DNA of 39,107 nucleotides from Candidatus Moraniibacteriota bacterium (GTDB lineage Bacteria; Patescibacteriota; Minisyncoccia; Moranbacterales; UBA1568), in assembly GCA_017983435.1 (NCBI GenBank), contig JAGOBM010000003.1, positions 70,124 through 109,230 on the forward strand, in the 5' to 3' direction. Positions within the stretch are counted from its first letter, which is position 1; each line of letters begins with the position of its first letter. Both the position numbers and the translations under genes were made by a program. A model generated the notes under the pieces. It did no database searches. It was not told where the DNA came from and saw only the letters and a program-made list of their open reading frames with translations. Below, in pieces: positions 7,328 through 14,354 of the stretch.

Positions 7328-8289
7328 AGTGTTTCGGCTTGTTTTGTTTTTCTTCTGAGAGCTCGGATTCCGATCAAAATGGCACCGATACCCGCTCCCC
7401 ACCACAATGCTACCCCCCAGGCGAATATACGCATCTCTGGCGCACTCTGCGATGCTTCCTGTCCATCAAAACGATACTCTGCTGACAGCGTATAGAATCC
7501 CGGTATCAGACCCGGGATGAGCGAGGAGAGTTTTGAGTGATAGATCCGGAAGCTCTCCGGAAACATCCGGGACGAATCCTCATTGATGATCCCCTGGGCG
7601 ACCAGCCGATCGAGCGGATCGGTGAGGATGATGCGCCCGCGCGGCGTGAGATCGACATTGCCGCTATTCTGGAAACGCAAAGCTGTCTTGCTCGGCAGAC
7701 CTGAGAGAAGCGAGGCACTCTCGACCGACCACTCCTTGAGGGTGAACTCCCGCAGGATACCGCCTTCTTTTTTGGCAAACACTAGCGATGAAAAGGTCGA
7801 ATTGACCGAGACAACAGGATCCTGGATCACCGCATCCCCTCCCTCCGGCTCGATAGCAAACAACACCGCCCCATAGTGCCCTCCCGGTGAGAGGGATTCG
7901 CGGTTTTCGATGGTAAACTTGAGCTTTTCTTCGGTATCTGGCAAGAGAGTAACGACATCCTTCTCCGGAGTGATCCAGGAAGCCAGTGCGTACCGATTGG
8001 TCCCGCTCGCATCCTTGCCGAGAAAGGCGATACCGCCAGACTCATTGAGCGAACCAAAATCGACTAGTGAGAGCCGAAGCACAACCGGCTCAGCCGTCGT
8101 ATTGGCCACAGTCAAGAAAAACTCCTGACTCTGCTCGGATGCCTGGAGAGCCACATCCGTAAAGAGTGGGGAAACAGAAAGAGCCCCCTCTCCTTCCGCC
8201 CGGGCGGAGACTGGAGACAAGAGGCTCAACAGAAGGAAGAATCCCGTAACAATTACGCTGATGTGTGTGTTTTGAATACGCGGCGCCAT
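7324..8289 (-). CDS. DUF916-like (WxL-interacting type) surface protein, paralogue 2
   Basis: 321 aa from ATG 8289 (MAPRIQNTHISVIV). A start at 8364 would add a non-signal extension and a longer overlap. The chosen start overlaps the upstream gene by 37 nt. Signal peptide, then an ectodomain of two beta-sandwich units (ALSVSPLFTDVALQASEQSQ; then RFQNSGNVDLTPRGRIILTD near 235), one C-terminal membrane helix (WGVALWWGAGIGAILIGI) and a basic tail (RALRRKTKQ). This order matches DUF916/DUF3324 proteins, which in Gram-positives bind WxL-domain proteins at the cell wall. It shares an F(K/Q)N(T/S)GNVxxxPRG block with the upstream paralogue. Family assignment is by pattern. Confidence 0.75.
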   Translation of the reverse strand: MAPRIQNTHISVIVTGFFLLLSLLSPVSARAEGEGALSVSPLFTDVALQASEQSQEFFLTVANTTAEPVVLRLSLVDFGSLNESGGIAFLGKDASGTNRYALASWITPEKDVVTLLPDTEEKLKFTIENRESLSPGGHYGAVLFAIEPEGGDAVIQDPVVSVNSTFSSLVFAKKEGGILREFTLKEWSVESASLLSGLPSKTALRFQNSGNVDLTPRGRIILTDPLDRLVAQGIINEDSSRMFPESFRIYHSKLSSLIPGLIPGFYTLSAEYRFDGQEASQSAPEMRIFAWGVALWWGAGIGAILIGIRALRRKTKQAETL

Positions 8290-9365
8290 ATTTTTTCCAC
8301 GGTTGACTTGATACCGACGAGTGCGAAGAGCGCGACAAATACTCCACCGATCAGGAGCCTCCACGGCATCACCCAGAACTCGACTACTCCCTCGATCGGC
8401 ACATCGCGCTGGCCATCATCGTAGATCAAGAGAAGCTTGGCTTCGTACTTGCCGAAACGGAGCTTGGACGCGTCTTTCCAATTCCAGATAAGCTCTCGGA
8501 CTGGTTTCCCCTGTTCATCGAGGACCACGTTGTCATCTTCAATCTTGTTTTCGTACACCGGGAAGCCTTCTGTCCAACTGGCTTCGAAGAGACGGTTTGA
8601 ATCAGGGAGAATATTGCCTTTGCCAAGGTTCACTTCGACGATGGTATCGGCTTTCTTGCCCGGGCGGCCGATGAAGAGATTGCCCCGGGGAGCGATATGG
8701 ACATTGCCGGTATTCTTGAGTTTCACCGTGAAGGTCGCTGGGAGGAATTCGTACCACTTCCGGTCAGCGGAGAATGACGTGACAGTCACCTCGCGCTTGG
8801 CATTGGGCACTTTGGCTTCAAGGAGGACGAGGATGGCGGTGCCACCAGCAATCTGGCTCTTGCCTGCTTCGGCTGTCACATCAGTCGCCCGGGAGAAGAC
8901 GATAGCGTAGTAGTAGCCGAAGGCGGCGGTCTCTGGGACATCAAAGGTGGCATTGATGGTCTTCCACTGATTGGAAGATATATCGAAGGTGTCTTCTGAG
9001 AAATGCACCCAGTCGAAGAAATCATCCCCCGGCTCGCGATCGAGCGGTAATGGAGCTCCGCTCTCACCATCCGCTTTGAACTTCATCAGCTCGATCTTGA
9101 GTGTCTCCTTCTCGGTACCGTCGTTCTTGATACGGAGCTGGGTCGAAACCGAGGAGCCTGGCTCGACGGAGAGATTGATCGGGAGCGGTGAGGTCGTGAG
9201 ACGAAGGCCTGCTTCGACGCCAGGCGAGCCTCCATCGGTCTGGGCTTGAGCAGGGGCAGCAAAGAGGAATATGGAATAGAGAATAGCGAATATGGAGATG
9301 GAAAACAGGGAGACGGGGACGACGAACAGAGAACGAAGGGGGCGGAAGGAAAGCGTATGCGTCAT
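8253..9365 (-). CDS. DUF916-like (WxL-interacting type) surface protein, paralogue 1
   Basis: 370 aa. Signal peptide (SLFSISIFAILYSIFLFAAP, cleavage likely after AQA). The ectodomain begins LRLTTSPLPINLSVEPGSSV, the usual start of DUF916-like domains, and a second beta unit contains KLKNTGNVHIAPRGNLFIG near 245. One C-terminal membrane helix (LLIGGVFVALFALVGI) is followed by a basic tail ending KTHTSA. It heads a three-gene unit with overlapping reading frames (9365 to 6659). The two secreted beta proteins directly upstream on the same strand are candidate partners, as WxL proteins are in Firmicutes. That partnership is inference. Confidence 0.78.
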   Translation of the reverse strand: MTHTLSFRPLRSLFVVPVSLFSISIFAILYSIFLFAAPAQAQTDGGSPGVEAGLRLTTSPLPINLSVEPGSSVSTQLRIKNDGTEKETLKIELMKFKADGESGAPLPLDREPGDDFFDWVHFSEDTFDISSNQWKTINATFDVPETAAFGYYYAIVFSRATDVTAEAGKSQIAGGTAILVLLEAKVPNAKREVTVTSFSADRKWYEFLPATFTVKLKNTGNVHIAPRGNLFIGRPGKKADTIVEVNLGKGNILPDSNRLFEASWTEGFPVYENKIEDDNVVLDEQGKPVRELIWNWKDASKLRFGKYEAKLLLIYDDGQRDVPIEGVVEFWVMPWRLLIGGVFVALFALVGIKSTVEKIWRRVFKTHTSA

Positions 9366-9428
9366 AGGGATCCCGAATCAGGAAAATATATTGCCCTTAG
9401 TATACGCCTCTTTTGCAAACTTGGCGAG

Positions 9429-9456
9429 AAAAAACCCGGGGATTACCCGGGTTTTT
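9429..9456. terminator. Bidirectional terminator
   Basis: AAAAAACCCGGG, GATTA, CCCGGGTTTTT: a GC-rich stem flanked by A and T runs. On the minus strand it ends the secreted protein gene at 9482 and insulates the DUF916-like unit. Confidence 0.85.
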
Positions 9457-9481
9457 AAAATATTCACCAGAAAAGCCTGTC

Positions 9482-10534
9482 TTAGAACCGCCCCGCCGCC
9501 ACGACGGTCAGCGTATCAGTATAATCAGTCGCTGCTGCCTGGACTGCAGAGATTCTCGCCAGAGCTTTCAATGTAACCGTATCATTATCAGTCGTACCAC
9601 TGGAAGCAGCTATCGGCTGAAATGAGGTCGAAAGCGTTCCGCCAGTATTGCTTGAGTTACCATCGTACTCCTGGCCGTAGTTGGCGGCCTGAGTCACAGT
9701 ACCTGTTCCAGTGCCGCTATCCGTAAACGTTACATCCAACAAATAACCGTAATTAGAGGCTGTAAGCGCTGTTGTGGCATTATCCACTGATCCAAGCGTA
9801 GCGATAGTAGCTCCGGTTGATACTGAATTCAAAGCGGCATTTGCACTCTTTACCCAGGTTACCCAGCCAGACGCCGCGTTAGTAGCCACTGTTGCCGTCA
9901 CGCCATTGGATAACTGTGCCGTCGTAGACAGATTACTTGCAAACGTATCGGTATTTCCGGAAAGACTAAAAGTAAATGTCGCCGGAACCGCAGCCGTAAT
10001 AGCTATCTGGTCATCCGGAGAAGAAATGATCGACGTAGCATATGCGGAAGTATTGCCTCCACTTGCTATAGTACCCGTTTTGTCATTTCCAGCCGTACTA
10101 GTCGTCACTGCAGCAGTGTTAGTCCAGTTGAAACAATACAGGGTATTCGCTGTCAAGTTGGAACTTGGAAAAGTGACTACCTGACTAGTGACATCAGTCG
10201 CTGTTCCGATACCCAACCATCCTGTTGCTCCCGAAGGAAGATTTGAAGTATCAACAGTAAATGTAGCGGCCACCCCCAGCGTAAAGCCCGTAGGAAAAGT
10301 CACTACAACGTTTGATTCGGTCACATCCGACACCGCTGTCTTCACACAAACTAGCCCCGTAGTCGCCGTAGAAGCTTTCATTCTATCAAATCGCACCCAT
10401 GCCTGCTGCAAACTCGCTGCCTTAGCTGTATTCGCCAAAAACATCGGAACTACCAACGAAAAAACAAAAACCAAGAGTGTTACCAACCCCGTAAAACGAT
10501 TCTGTCTCTGCATAGATTTTTGTATTTTTACCAT
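9482..10534 (-). CDS. Secreted beta-strand surface protein with C-terminal TLTVVAAGRF
   Basis: 350 aa from ATG 10534. A near-perfect promoter places the transcript start 3-4 nt before this codon, so the mRNA is probably leaderless; ATG 10513 is an alternative. Signal peptide (GLVTLLVFVFSLVVPMFLAN, cleavage near AKA). The mature protein is Thr/Ser/Ala-rich and beta-structured (FTFSLSGNTDTFASNLSTTA), with a Gly/Trp patch (ASGWVTWVKSA). It ends DYTDTLTVVAAGRF, matching the end of the next upstream gene (DYSETLTVIAAGRF). C-terminal beta strands of this kind occur in WxL-type proteins (YTATLTW...), consistent with the DUF916-like neighbours. Likely a wall- or S-layer-associated protein; exact family not recognised. 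Confidence 0.78.
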   Translation of the reverse strand: MVKIQKSMQRQNRFTGLVTLLVFVFSLVVPMFLANTAKAASLQQAWVRFDRMKASTATTGLVCVKTAVSDVTESNVVVTFPTGFTLGVAATFTVDTSNLPSGATGWLGIGTATDVTSQVVTFPSSNLTANTLYCFNWTNTAAVTTSTAGNDKTGTIASGGNTSAYATSIISSPDDQIAITAAVPATFTFSLSGNTDTFASNLSTTAQLSNGVTATVATNAASGWVTWVKSANAALNSVSTGATIATLGSVDNATTALTASNYGYLLDVTFTDSGTGTGTVTQAANYGQEYDGNSSNTGGTLSTSFQPIAASSGTTDNDTVTLKALARISAVQAAATDYTDTLTVVAAGRF

Positions 10535-10544
10535 CGATAGAAAT

Positions 10545-10573
10545 ATTATACCATTCACATTTTTTCACTGCAA
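10545..10573 (-). promoter_or_regulatory. Promoter giving a near-leaderless transcript
   Basis: Minus strand: TTGCAG (10573-10568), 17-bp spacer, TATAAT (10550-10545), then 10 nt to the ATG at 10534. A start site 6-8 nt after the -10 leaves a leader of only a few nucleotides, and no Shine-Dalgarno sequence is present. Confidence 0.8.
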
Positions 10574-10607
10574 GCAGATTGTCAAGAGTCGCCTTCCAAA
10601 CAGACAT

Positions 10608-11651
10608 CTAAAACCGGCCAGCAGCGATGACCGTCAGGGTTTCGGAGTAGTCGGCGGCTGATGGAGTCACAGCTGACGGCTTGGCCTTGAGGACAAATGA
10701 TCCGCTCCCACCCGTAATCGGTCCGACCGAATCAAACAGGCTCCGGATAGTCGTATCGATGATACCGACCACATGGCCCGCCACCGTATCATATGGCGCC
10801 ACCAGCGTCAGCGGCCCACCCGCCGACTGCGTGACCGAGACACCCTGGGCACCGAATCCCTGCCCGAGAGCTGCCAAGTCGCCTGACACTGAGGTAATCG
10901 TATGACTAGCCGTCGCACTCGAGAGACCGGCATTGGAGCCATAGATATAGACGGTGCCGCCGCTTGTGGCATTGGTCGCGAAACTGACATCCACATTGGT
11001 TGGACTGCTATTCACGGTATTGACCGCCAGGCTGCCAAAATTAATCGTATTGGTACTCAGACTGAATGAGAGCTGAGAGCTGACCGTCGCAGCTGTCGCC
11101 GTCGGCCCATAGCCGCTTTCACTGAATTTCCCCTGGAAAGCCTTGATCTTGACTTTGTACGTCGTACTCGGCGCAAGACCGATGATATCGAACCCGGTGG
11201 CCCCGCCCCACGCCGTGTAGGTCTGATAGTCTTCGATGCCGAGCGTGGCTCCGACCGTATGGTCATTCTGGACATAGTTCGTCGATACAAAATCATCCGT
11301 GCTGATAGCGATGGCAAATATGGTATCGGTCGCATTGCTCCCCGGAGCGACGACGAGGTGCAGCTTGTTGTAATAATTACTCGGGTTGATGAAGGTCGGG
11401 GCTGGCGGCACATCGGCCATGATCTCAAACGAGAGCCCCGCTCCGAGATCATAGTTGGTCCCGGAGAGCTGATCATCGCTCACCTCACCGGTGATCGCAT
11501 CCGCCGCGTAGTTCGTCGAAGACATATTGTCCTCCCCGCCGCTGCCGAGTCCATAGCCTTCCAACCGATATCCCGTGCTGGCCGGAAAAGCAAAGAGAAA
11601 AAATCCCATGAAACAGGCAGAAGTCCCTCTCGTGAACAGCGTTTGAAACAT
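10608..11651 (-). CDS. Secreted protein with fibronectin-III-like domain and C-terminal TLTVIAAGRF
   Basis: 347 aa from ATG 11651, chosen because GGAGG lies 6-7 nt upstream; the frame also opens at 11675. Short signal peptide (CFMGFFLFAFPASTG). Residues about 20-70 (GYGLGSGGEDNMSSTNYAAD) match a segment common at the start of CPR surface proteins. Residues 75-190 look like a fibronectin type III fold (PPAPTFINPSNY to LAPSTTYKVKIKAF). The rest is a beta domain (LSFSLSTNTINFGSLAVNTV) resembling spore-coat-U/WxL-like sandwiches and ending DYSETLTVIAAGRF. Paralogous at its C-terminal half to the next gene downstream. Probably part of the surface layer assembled with the DUF916-like proteins. Confidence 0.78.
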   Translation of the reverse strand: MFQTLFTRGTSACFMGFFLFAFPASTGYRLEGYGLGSGGEDNMSSTNYAADAITGEVSDDQLSGTNYDLGAGLSFEIMADVPPAPTFINPSNYYNKLHLVVAPGSNATDTIFAIAISTDDFVSTNYVQNDHTVGATLGIEDYQTYTAWGGATGFDIIGLAPSTTYKVKIKAFQGKFSESGYGPTATAATVSSQLSFSLSTNTINFGSLAVNTVNSSPTNVDVSFATNATSGGTVYIYGSNAGLSSATASHTITSVSGDLAALGQGFGAQGVSVTQSAGGPLTLVAPYDTVAGHVVGIIDTTIRSLFDSVGPITGGSGSFVLKAKPSAVTPSAADYSETLTVIAAGRF

Positions 11652-11810
11652 AGTGATCCTCCAAAAACAACCCAAGAATACTCTAGTCCCATCATTATAT
11701 CACGCGGCAAAAATTTCCGAAGCGATATCGACGTGCGCTAGGGGCTTTTCCTGCCAGAATTTCCTTCCCGGAGTACACTCATCCCGCCCAGCGGCGGTAT
11801 TCGTTCACTT

Positions 11811-12077
11811 TTGTCCTTGCTCTTTCTCTTCTTCGAAGAGAAAACCGGCCCGCTCCGGACAAAAAAGCCTCCTTGGAAGAAAAATCAGGCAGGAAAAGCT
11901 GCGTTTATGAAAACGCTTTGGCTTCCAGTACGCAAGCCTCCCTTTCTGGGAGGCTCTTTTTGTCTGAGCGGGCACGGTTTCCGTACAGAGTACGGAAGAG
12001 CTCAGACAAAAAATGAGTAAGCGGAGCCGCTGGGTGGAGCGCACGTACTCCCAGAAAGGGAGGCTTGCGTACTGGAA
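11811..12077. repeat. Nested hairpins in a gene-free interval
   Basis: The gap 11652-12108 holds no convincing gene. First structure (11811-11862): TTTTGTCC/GGACAAAA enclosing TTTCTCTTC/GAAGAGAAA. Second (11921-12077): a perfect 31-bp inverted repeat (11921-11951 with 12047-12077) encloses a 13-bp pair (11956-11968 with 11999-12011), which encloses an 8-bp stem with a 3-nt loop (11978-11996). Only the right side carries an unpaired GC-rich stretch (about 12012-12046). The left 31-bp arm can fold alone into AGCCTCCC/GGGAGGCT followed by CTTTTT, a plus-strand terminator. Confidence 0.85.
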
Positions 12078-12108
12078 GAGGTTGTCCCATCCTGTCATCC
12101 AAAGCCAG

Positions 12109-12414
12109 CTATTCCGGCTTCTCGAGCTCGCCGTCCTCTTTGCGCACGACGTCGCGCACAAAATAGATGCTGGCGAGAAAGGTCACTCCGAATATCGCCC
12201 GCAGCACATCGCCCGCTATCGCCGCCTGCTCGAAAACTATCGGCGAGAAAACCCGAAGCATCTCAGAAAGCAACAGTACGACGACCGATACCGAGAGCAA
12301 TTTGTATGACAGATCGAGCTCGCCTTCTACCCGCCACACGACACCGATAACATAGACCGTCGAGAGGAAGAGCGAGGCGAGGAGTATACCCTGCAGAATG
12401 ATGCTGATTTCCAT
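12109..12414 (-). CDS. Small three-helix membrane protein
   Basis: 101 aa from ATG 12414. The frame opens at 12480, but the extra residues are polar and precede no plausible signal. Three hydrophobic helices: about 4-23 (IILQGILLASLFLSTVYVIG), 38-55 (LLSVSVVVLLLSEMLRVF) and 65-85 (VLRAIFGVTFLASIYFV). The C-terminus is charged (RKEDGELEKPE). Unknown function. It follows the 459-aa membrane protein on the same strand with a gap of about 90 nt, so co-transcription is likely. No catalytic motif is visible. Confidence 0.65.
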   Translation of the reverse strand: MEISIILQGILLASLFLSTVYVIGVVWRVEGELDLSYKLLSVSVVVLLLSEMLRVFSPIVFEQAAIAGDVLRAIFGVTFLASIYFVRDVVRKEDGELEKPE

Positions 12415-12503
12415 ACTTCTATGCGAATAATTGATTATATGCTGATACTTACGCTGATTCTGAAATCCAAAATCCAACAAGTGCTTATCTAAAACATTTC
12501 TCT

Positions 12504-13883
12504 CTAATAATACCCGGCCTTGTGCAGGTCATGTCCATCGATATGCCGCTCAGATTGGGAGTAGAGATAGTACTCCCGGAGGAACAAGAGGAGCCACCAG
12601 AAAAACAGGAAGAGCGAGACGAATGAAATCCAGCCCACCTGGCTCACCGCCTGCTCGTAGGTCACCGTCTCCCCGCCGAGCTTGAAAAGCGGGAGCTCGA
12701 GGACTCGAAACGCCGCTTCTCGCACCGATCGGTGTCCCTCGGTCGATATTTCGGCTACCAGACGATACTCTTTGCCGGTCATGCCATAGGGGATCCGGAA
12801 ACGCTGTTCGATGTCGAAACCAGATCGCAATACGACGCTTTCTGTATCACGATCGATCACTTTGCCATCGCCATCGACGATCATAAACGACACCACTGCC
12901 TGATCACCCACCAAATCTGCGGAAATCGAGGTGATAGAGAGTGTCGCTCCGAGCCAATCCCCCGAGTGAAACTCCGTCCCGGATACGGAGAGCCCTATAT
13001 CAATAGCTGAGCGTGTCTCTATCGGCTTCTCAGGAGTTTGCGGTACTGTGGTCGATGTTTTCGGCTTGCCTGAGGCGTCAAGCTCTTCTTTTTCGATACT
13101 GATTTTGACAGTCTGGGAAATGGTCAGGGCGCTATCAGCGATATCCGTGGCCGTAAATGTCACATCGTACGGATCAAAATCGAGACGGCCAGCATAACTC
13201 CACGCGAAATACCCATTGCTATTGGCAAAGACCGTCGCTTCGATCGTCTCGCGATAGCTCGTCGCCAGGATATCGATACGGGCGCCTGGCAGATTGGTCA
13301 CGCCAGTGAAGCGCGGGTTGCGATCCGTCGTGTGCTGACGCTCCGTCTCACCGACGATATTGCGGCCCATAGCTGTCTGTATCTCTATCGTCGGAAGGAT
13401 ATCTGAATCACATCCTGTAAGAGCCGTCACGCTCACCGGATCAGAGTCATTGAATCCTGGTCCCATAGGCCCGAGTGCCGTCACGACATAGGTAGCGGTC
13501 TGACCGAGAGCGACTGTGGTGTCGGCATAGCCGGATACGACGACCCCGGTCGAGAGCGGCAGGCTGTCGCGGGCGATATCATAACTGAGCGAGTTCTCAT
13601 CATCCGCCCAATCCAGCACGATAGCCGGTCCGCCGCTCACACAGACGCTCTCCGCCGTGACAATCGGCTTGACCGGCGGTGCCAATACGCGAGCGAAGAC
13701 GGTCAACGTATCCGCAATCGCACTCACCTTCTCCCGCACATCGCTCACGAGGAATGATGGGTGAAGGAAGAATCCGGCTGCAAAATACACGCTGAATATC
13801 AGCACGGTCAACAGACCATGGGCCCGGGCAAGCTTGCGGATGCGGAGGCGCCGCTTCTTTTCAGGAGTCATTGTTCGTGACAT
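12504..13883 (-). CDS. Membrane protein with Ig/fibronectin-like ectodomain
   Basis: 459 aa. A basic cytoplasmic start (KKRRLRIRKLARAHG) leads to a membrane helix (LLTVLIFSVYFAAGFFLH). The outer region has a fibronectin-like unit (residues 85-150, with LDWADDENSLSYDIARDS and TYVVTALGPMGPG), a bacterial Ig-like unit (160-265, with ARIDILATSYRETIEATV and NGYFAWSYAG) and a third beta domain (290-400). A second helix near 420-440 (WISFVSLFLFFWWLLLFL) places a short His/Tyr-rich tail inside. This is typical of CPR surface display proteins. A TATACT box lies about 20 nt upstream. No enzyme motif is seen. Confidence 0.78.
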   Translation of the reverse strand: MSRTMTPEKKRRLRIRKLARAHGLLTVLIFSVYFAAGFFLHPSFLVSDVREKVSAIADTLTVFARVLAPPVKPIVTAESVCVSGGPAIVLDWADDENSLSYDIARDSLPLSTGVVVSGYADTTVALGQTATYVVTALGPMGPGFNDSDPVSVTALTGCDSDILPTIEIQTAMGRNIVGETERQHTTDRNPRFTGVTNLPGARIDILATSYRETIEATVFANSNGYFAWSYAGRLDFDPYDVTFTATDIADSALTISQTVKISIEKEELDASGKPKTSTTVPQTPEKPIETRSAIDIGLSVSGTEFHSGDWLGATLSITSISADLVGDQAVVSFMIVDGDGKVIDRDTESVVLRSGFDIEQRFRIPYGMTGKEYRLVAEISTEGHRSVREAAFRVLELPLFKLGGETVTYEQAVSQVGWISFVSLFLFFWWLLLFLREYYLYSQSERHIDGHDLHKAGYY

Positions 13884-13906
13884 AGGAATATATCGCTAGT
13901 ATATAC

Positions 13907-13931
13907 CAAAAAAGCGCCCCTGGCGCTTTTT
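13907..13931. terminator. Bidirectional terminator after the signalling operon
   Basis: AAAAAGCGCC, CCT, GGCGCTTTTT: perfect 10-bp stem flanked by A and T runs. It ends the response-regulator transcript on the minus strand. Confidence 0.85.
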
Positions 13932-13958
13932 GTCTGGATCTGTCTTCAAAAAACCTGC

Positions 13959-14330
13959 CTAGAAATACTTCTTGATACGCTCAATGACTTCCTGCAGAGG
14001 GACATTGGACTTGATGAGGTATTCGGTGGCTCCCATATCCATCACCCGCTTGATATCGTCATCCTGGCTGAGATTCGAGAGTACGAGCACGACGACATCC
14101 TTGAGCGTCGCATCAGCCTTGAGCTCCTGCAGGGTCTGGAAACCATCCTTCCCTGGCATGATGAGGTCGAGCACGATCACCGCCGGTTTCTTCTCCTGGG
14201 CCGCCTTGATCGCCGCGGAGCCATCATGCACGATAGAAGCCGGGATACCTTCCGCCGCCATCTTCGTCTTGTAGATATTCGAATAAAACGAATCATCCTC
14301 GACGATCAGGACATATTTTTCGTCAGCCAT
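13959..14330 (-). CDS. Single-domain response regulator (receiver only)
   Basis: 123 aa, a complete receiver domain with no output domain. Acidic pocket E11, D12, D13 (LIVEDD), phosphoacceptor D55 in VIVLDLIMPGKDG, the conserved switch Ser in VLVLSNLS, and Lys in EYLIKSN. It starts 24 nt after the histidine kinase stop, so it is very likely the kinase's partner. With no DNA-binding domain it probably works by protein contact or as a phosphate relay, as in CheY/Spo0F-type regulators. Its target cannot be read from the window. Confidence 0.92.
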   Translation of the reverse strand: MADEKYVLIVEDDSFYSNIYKTKMAAEGIPASIVHDGSAAIKAAQEKKPAVIVLDLIMPGKDGFQTLQELKADATLKDVVVLVLSNLSQDDDIKRVMDMGATEYLIKSNVPLQEVIERIKKYF

Positions 14331-14354
14331 AGATGTTCTTTCACGATTTATAGA

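Noticed and set aside
11805-12161. Overlapping frames on both strands in the gene-free interval
   Set aside because: They run through palindromes and have no ribosome site or protein-like composition.
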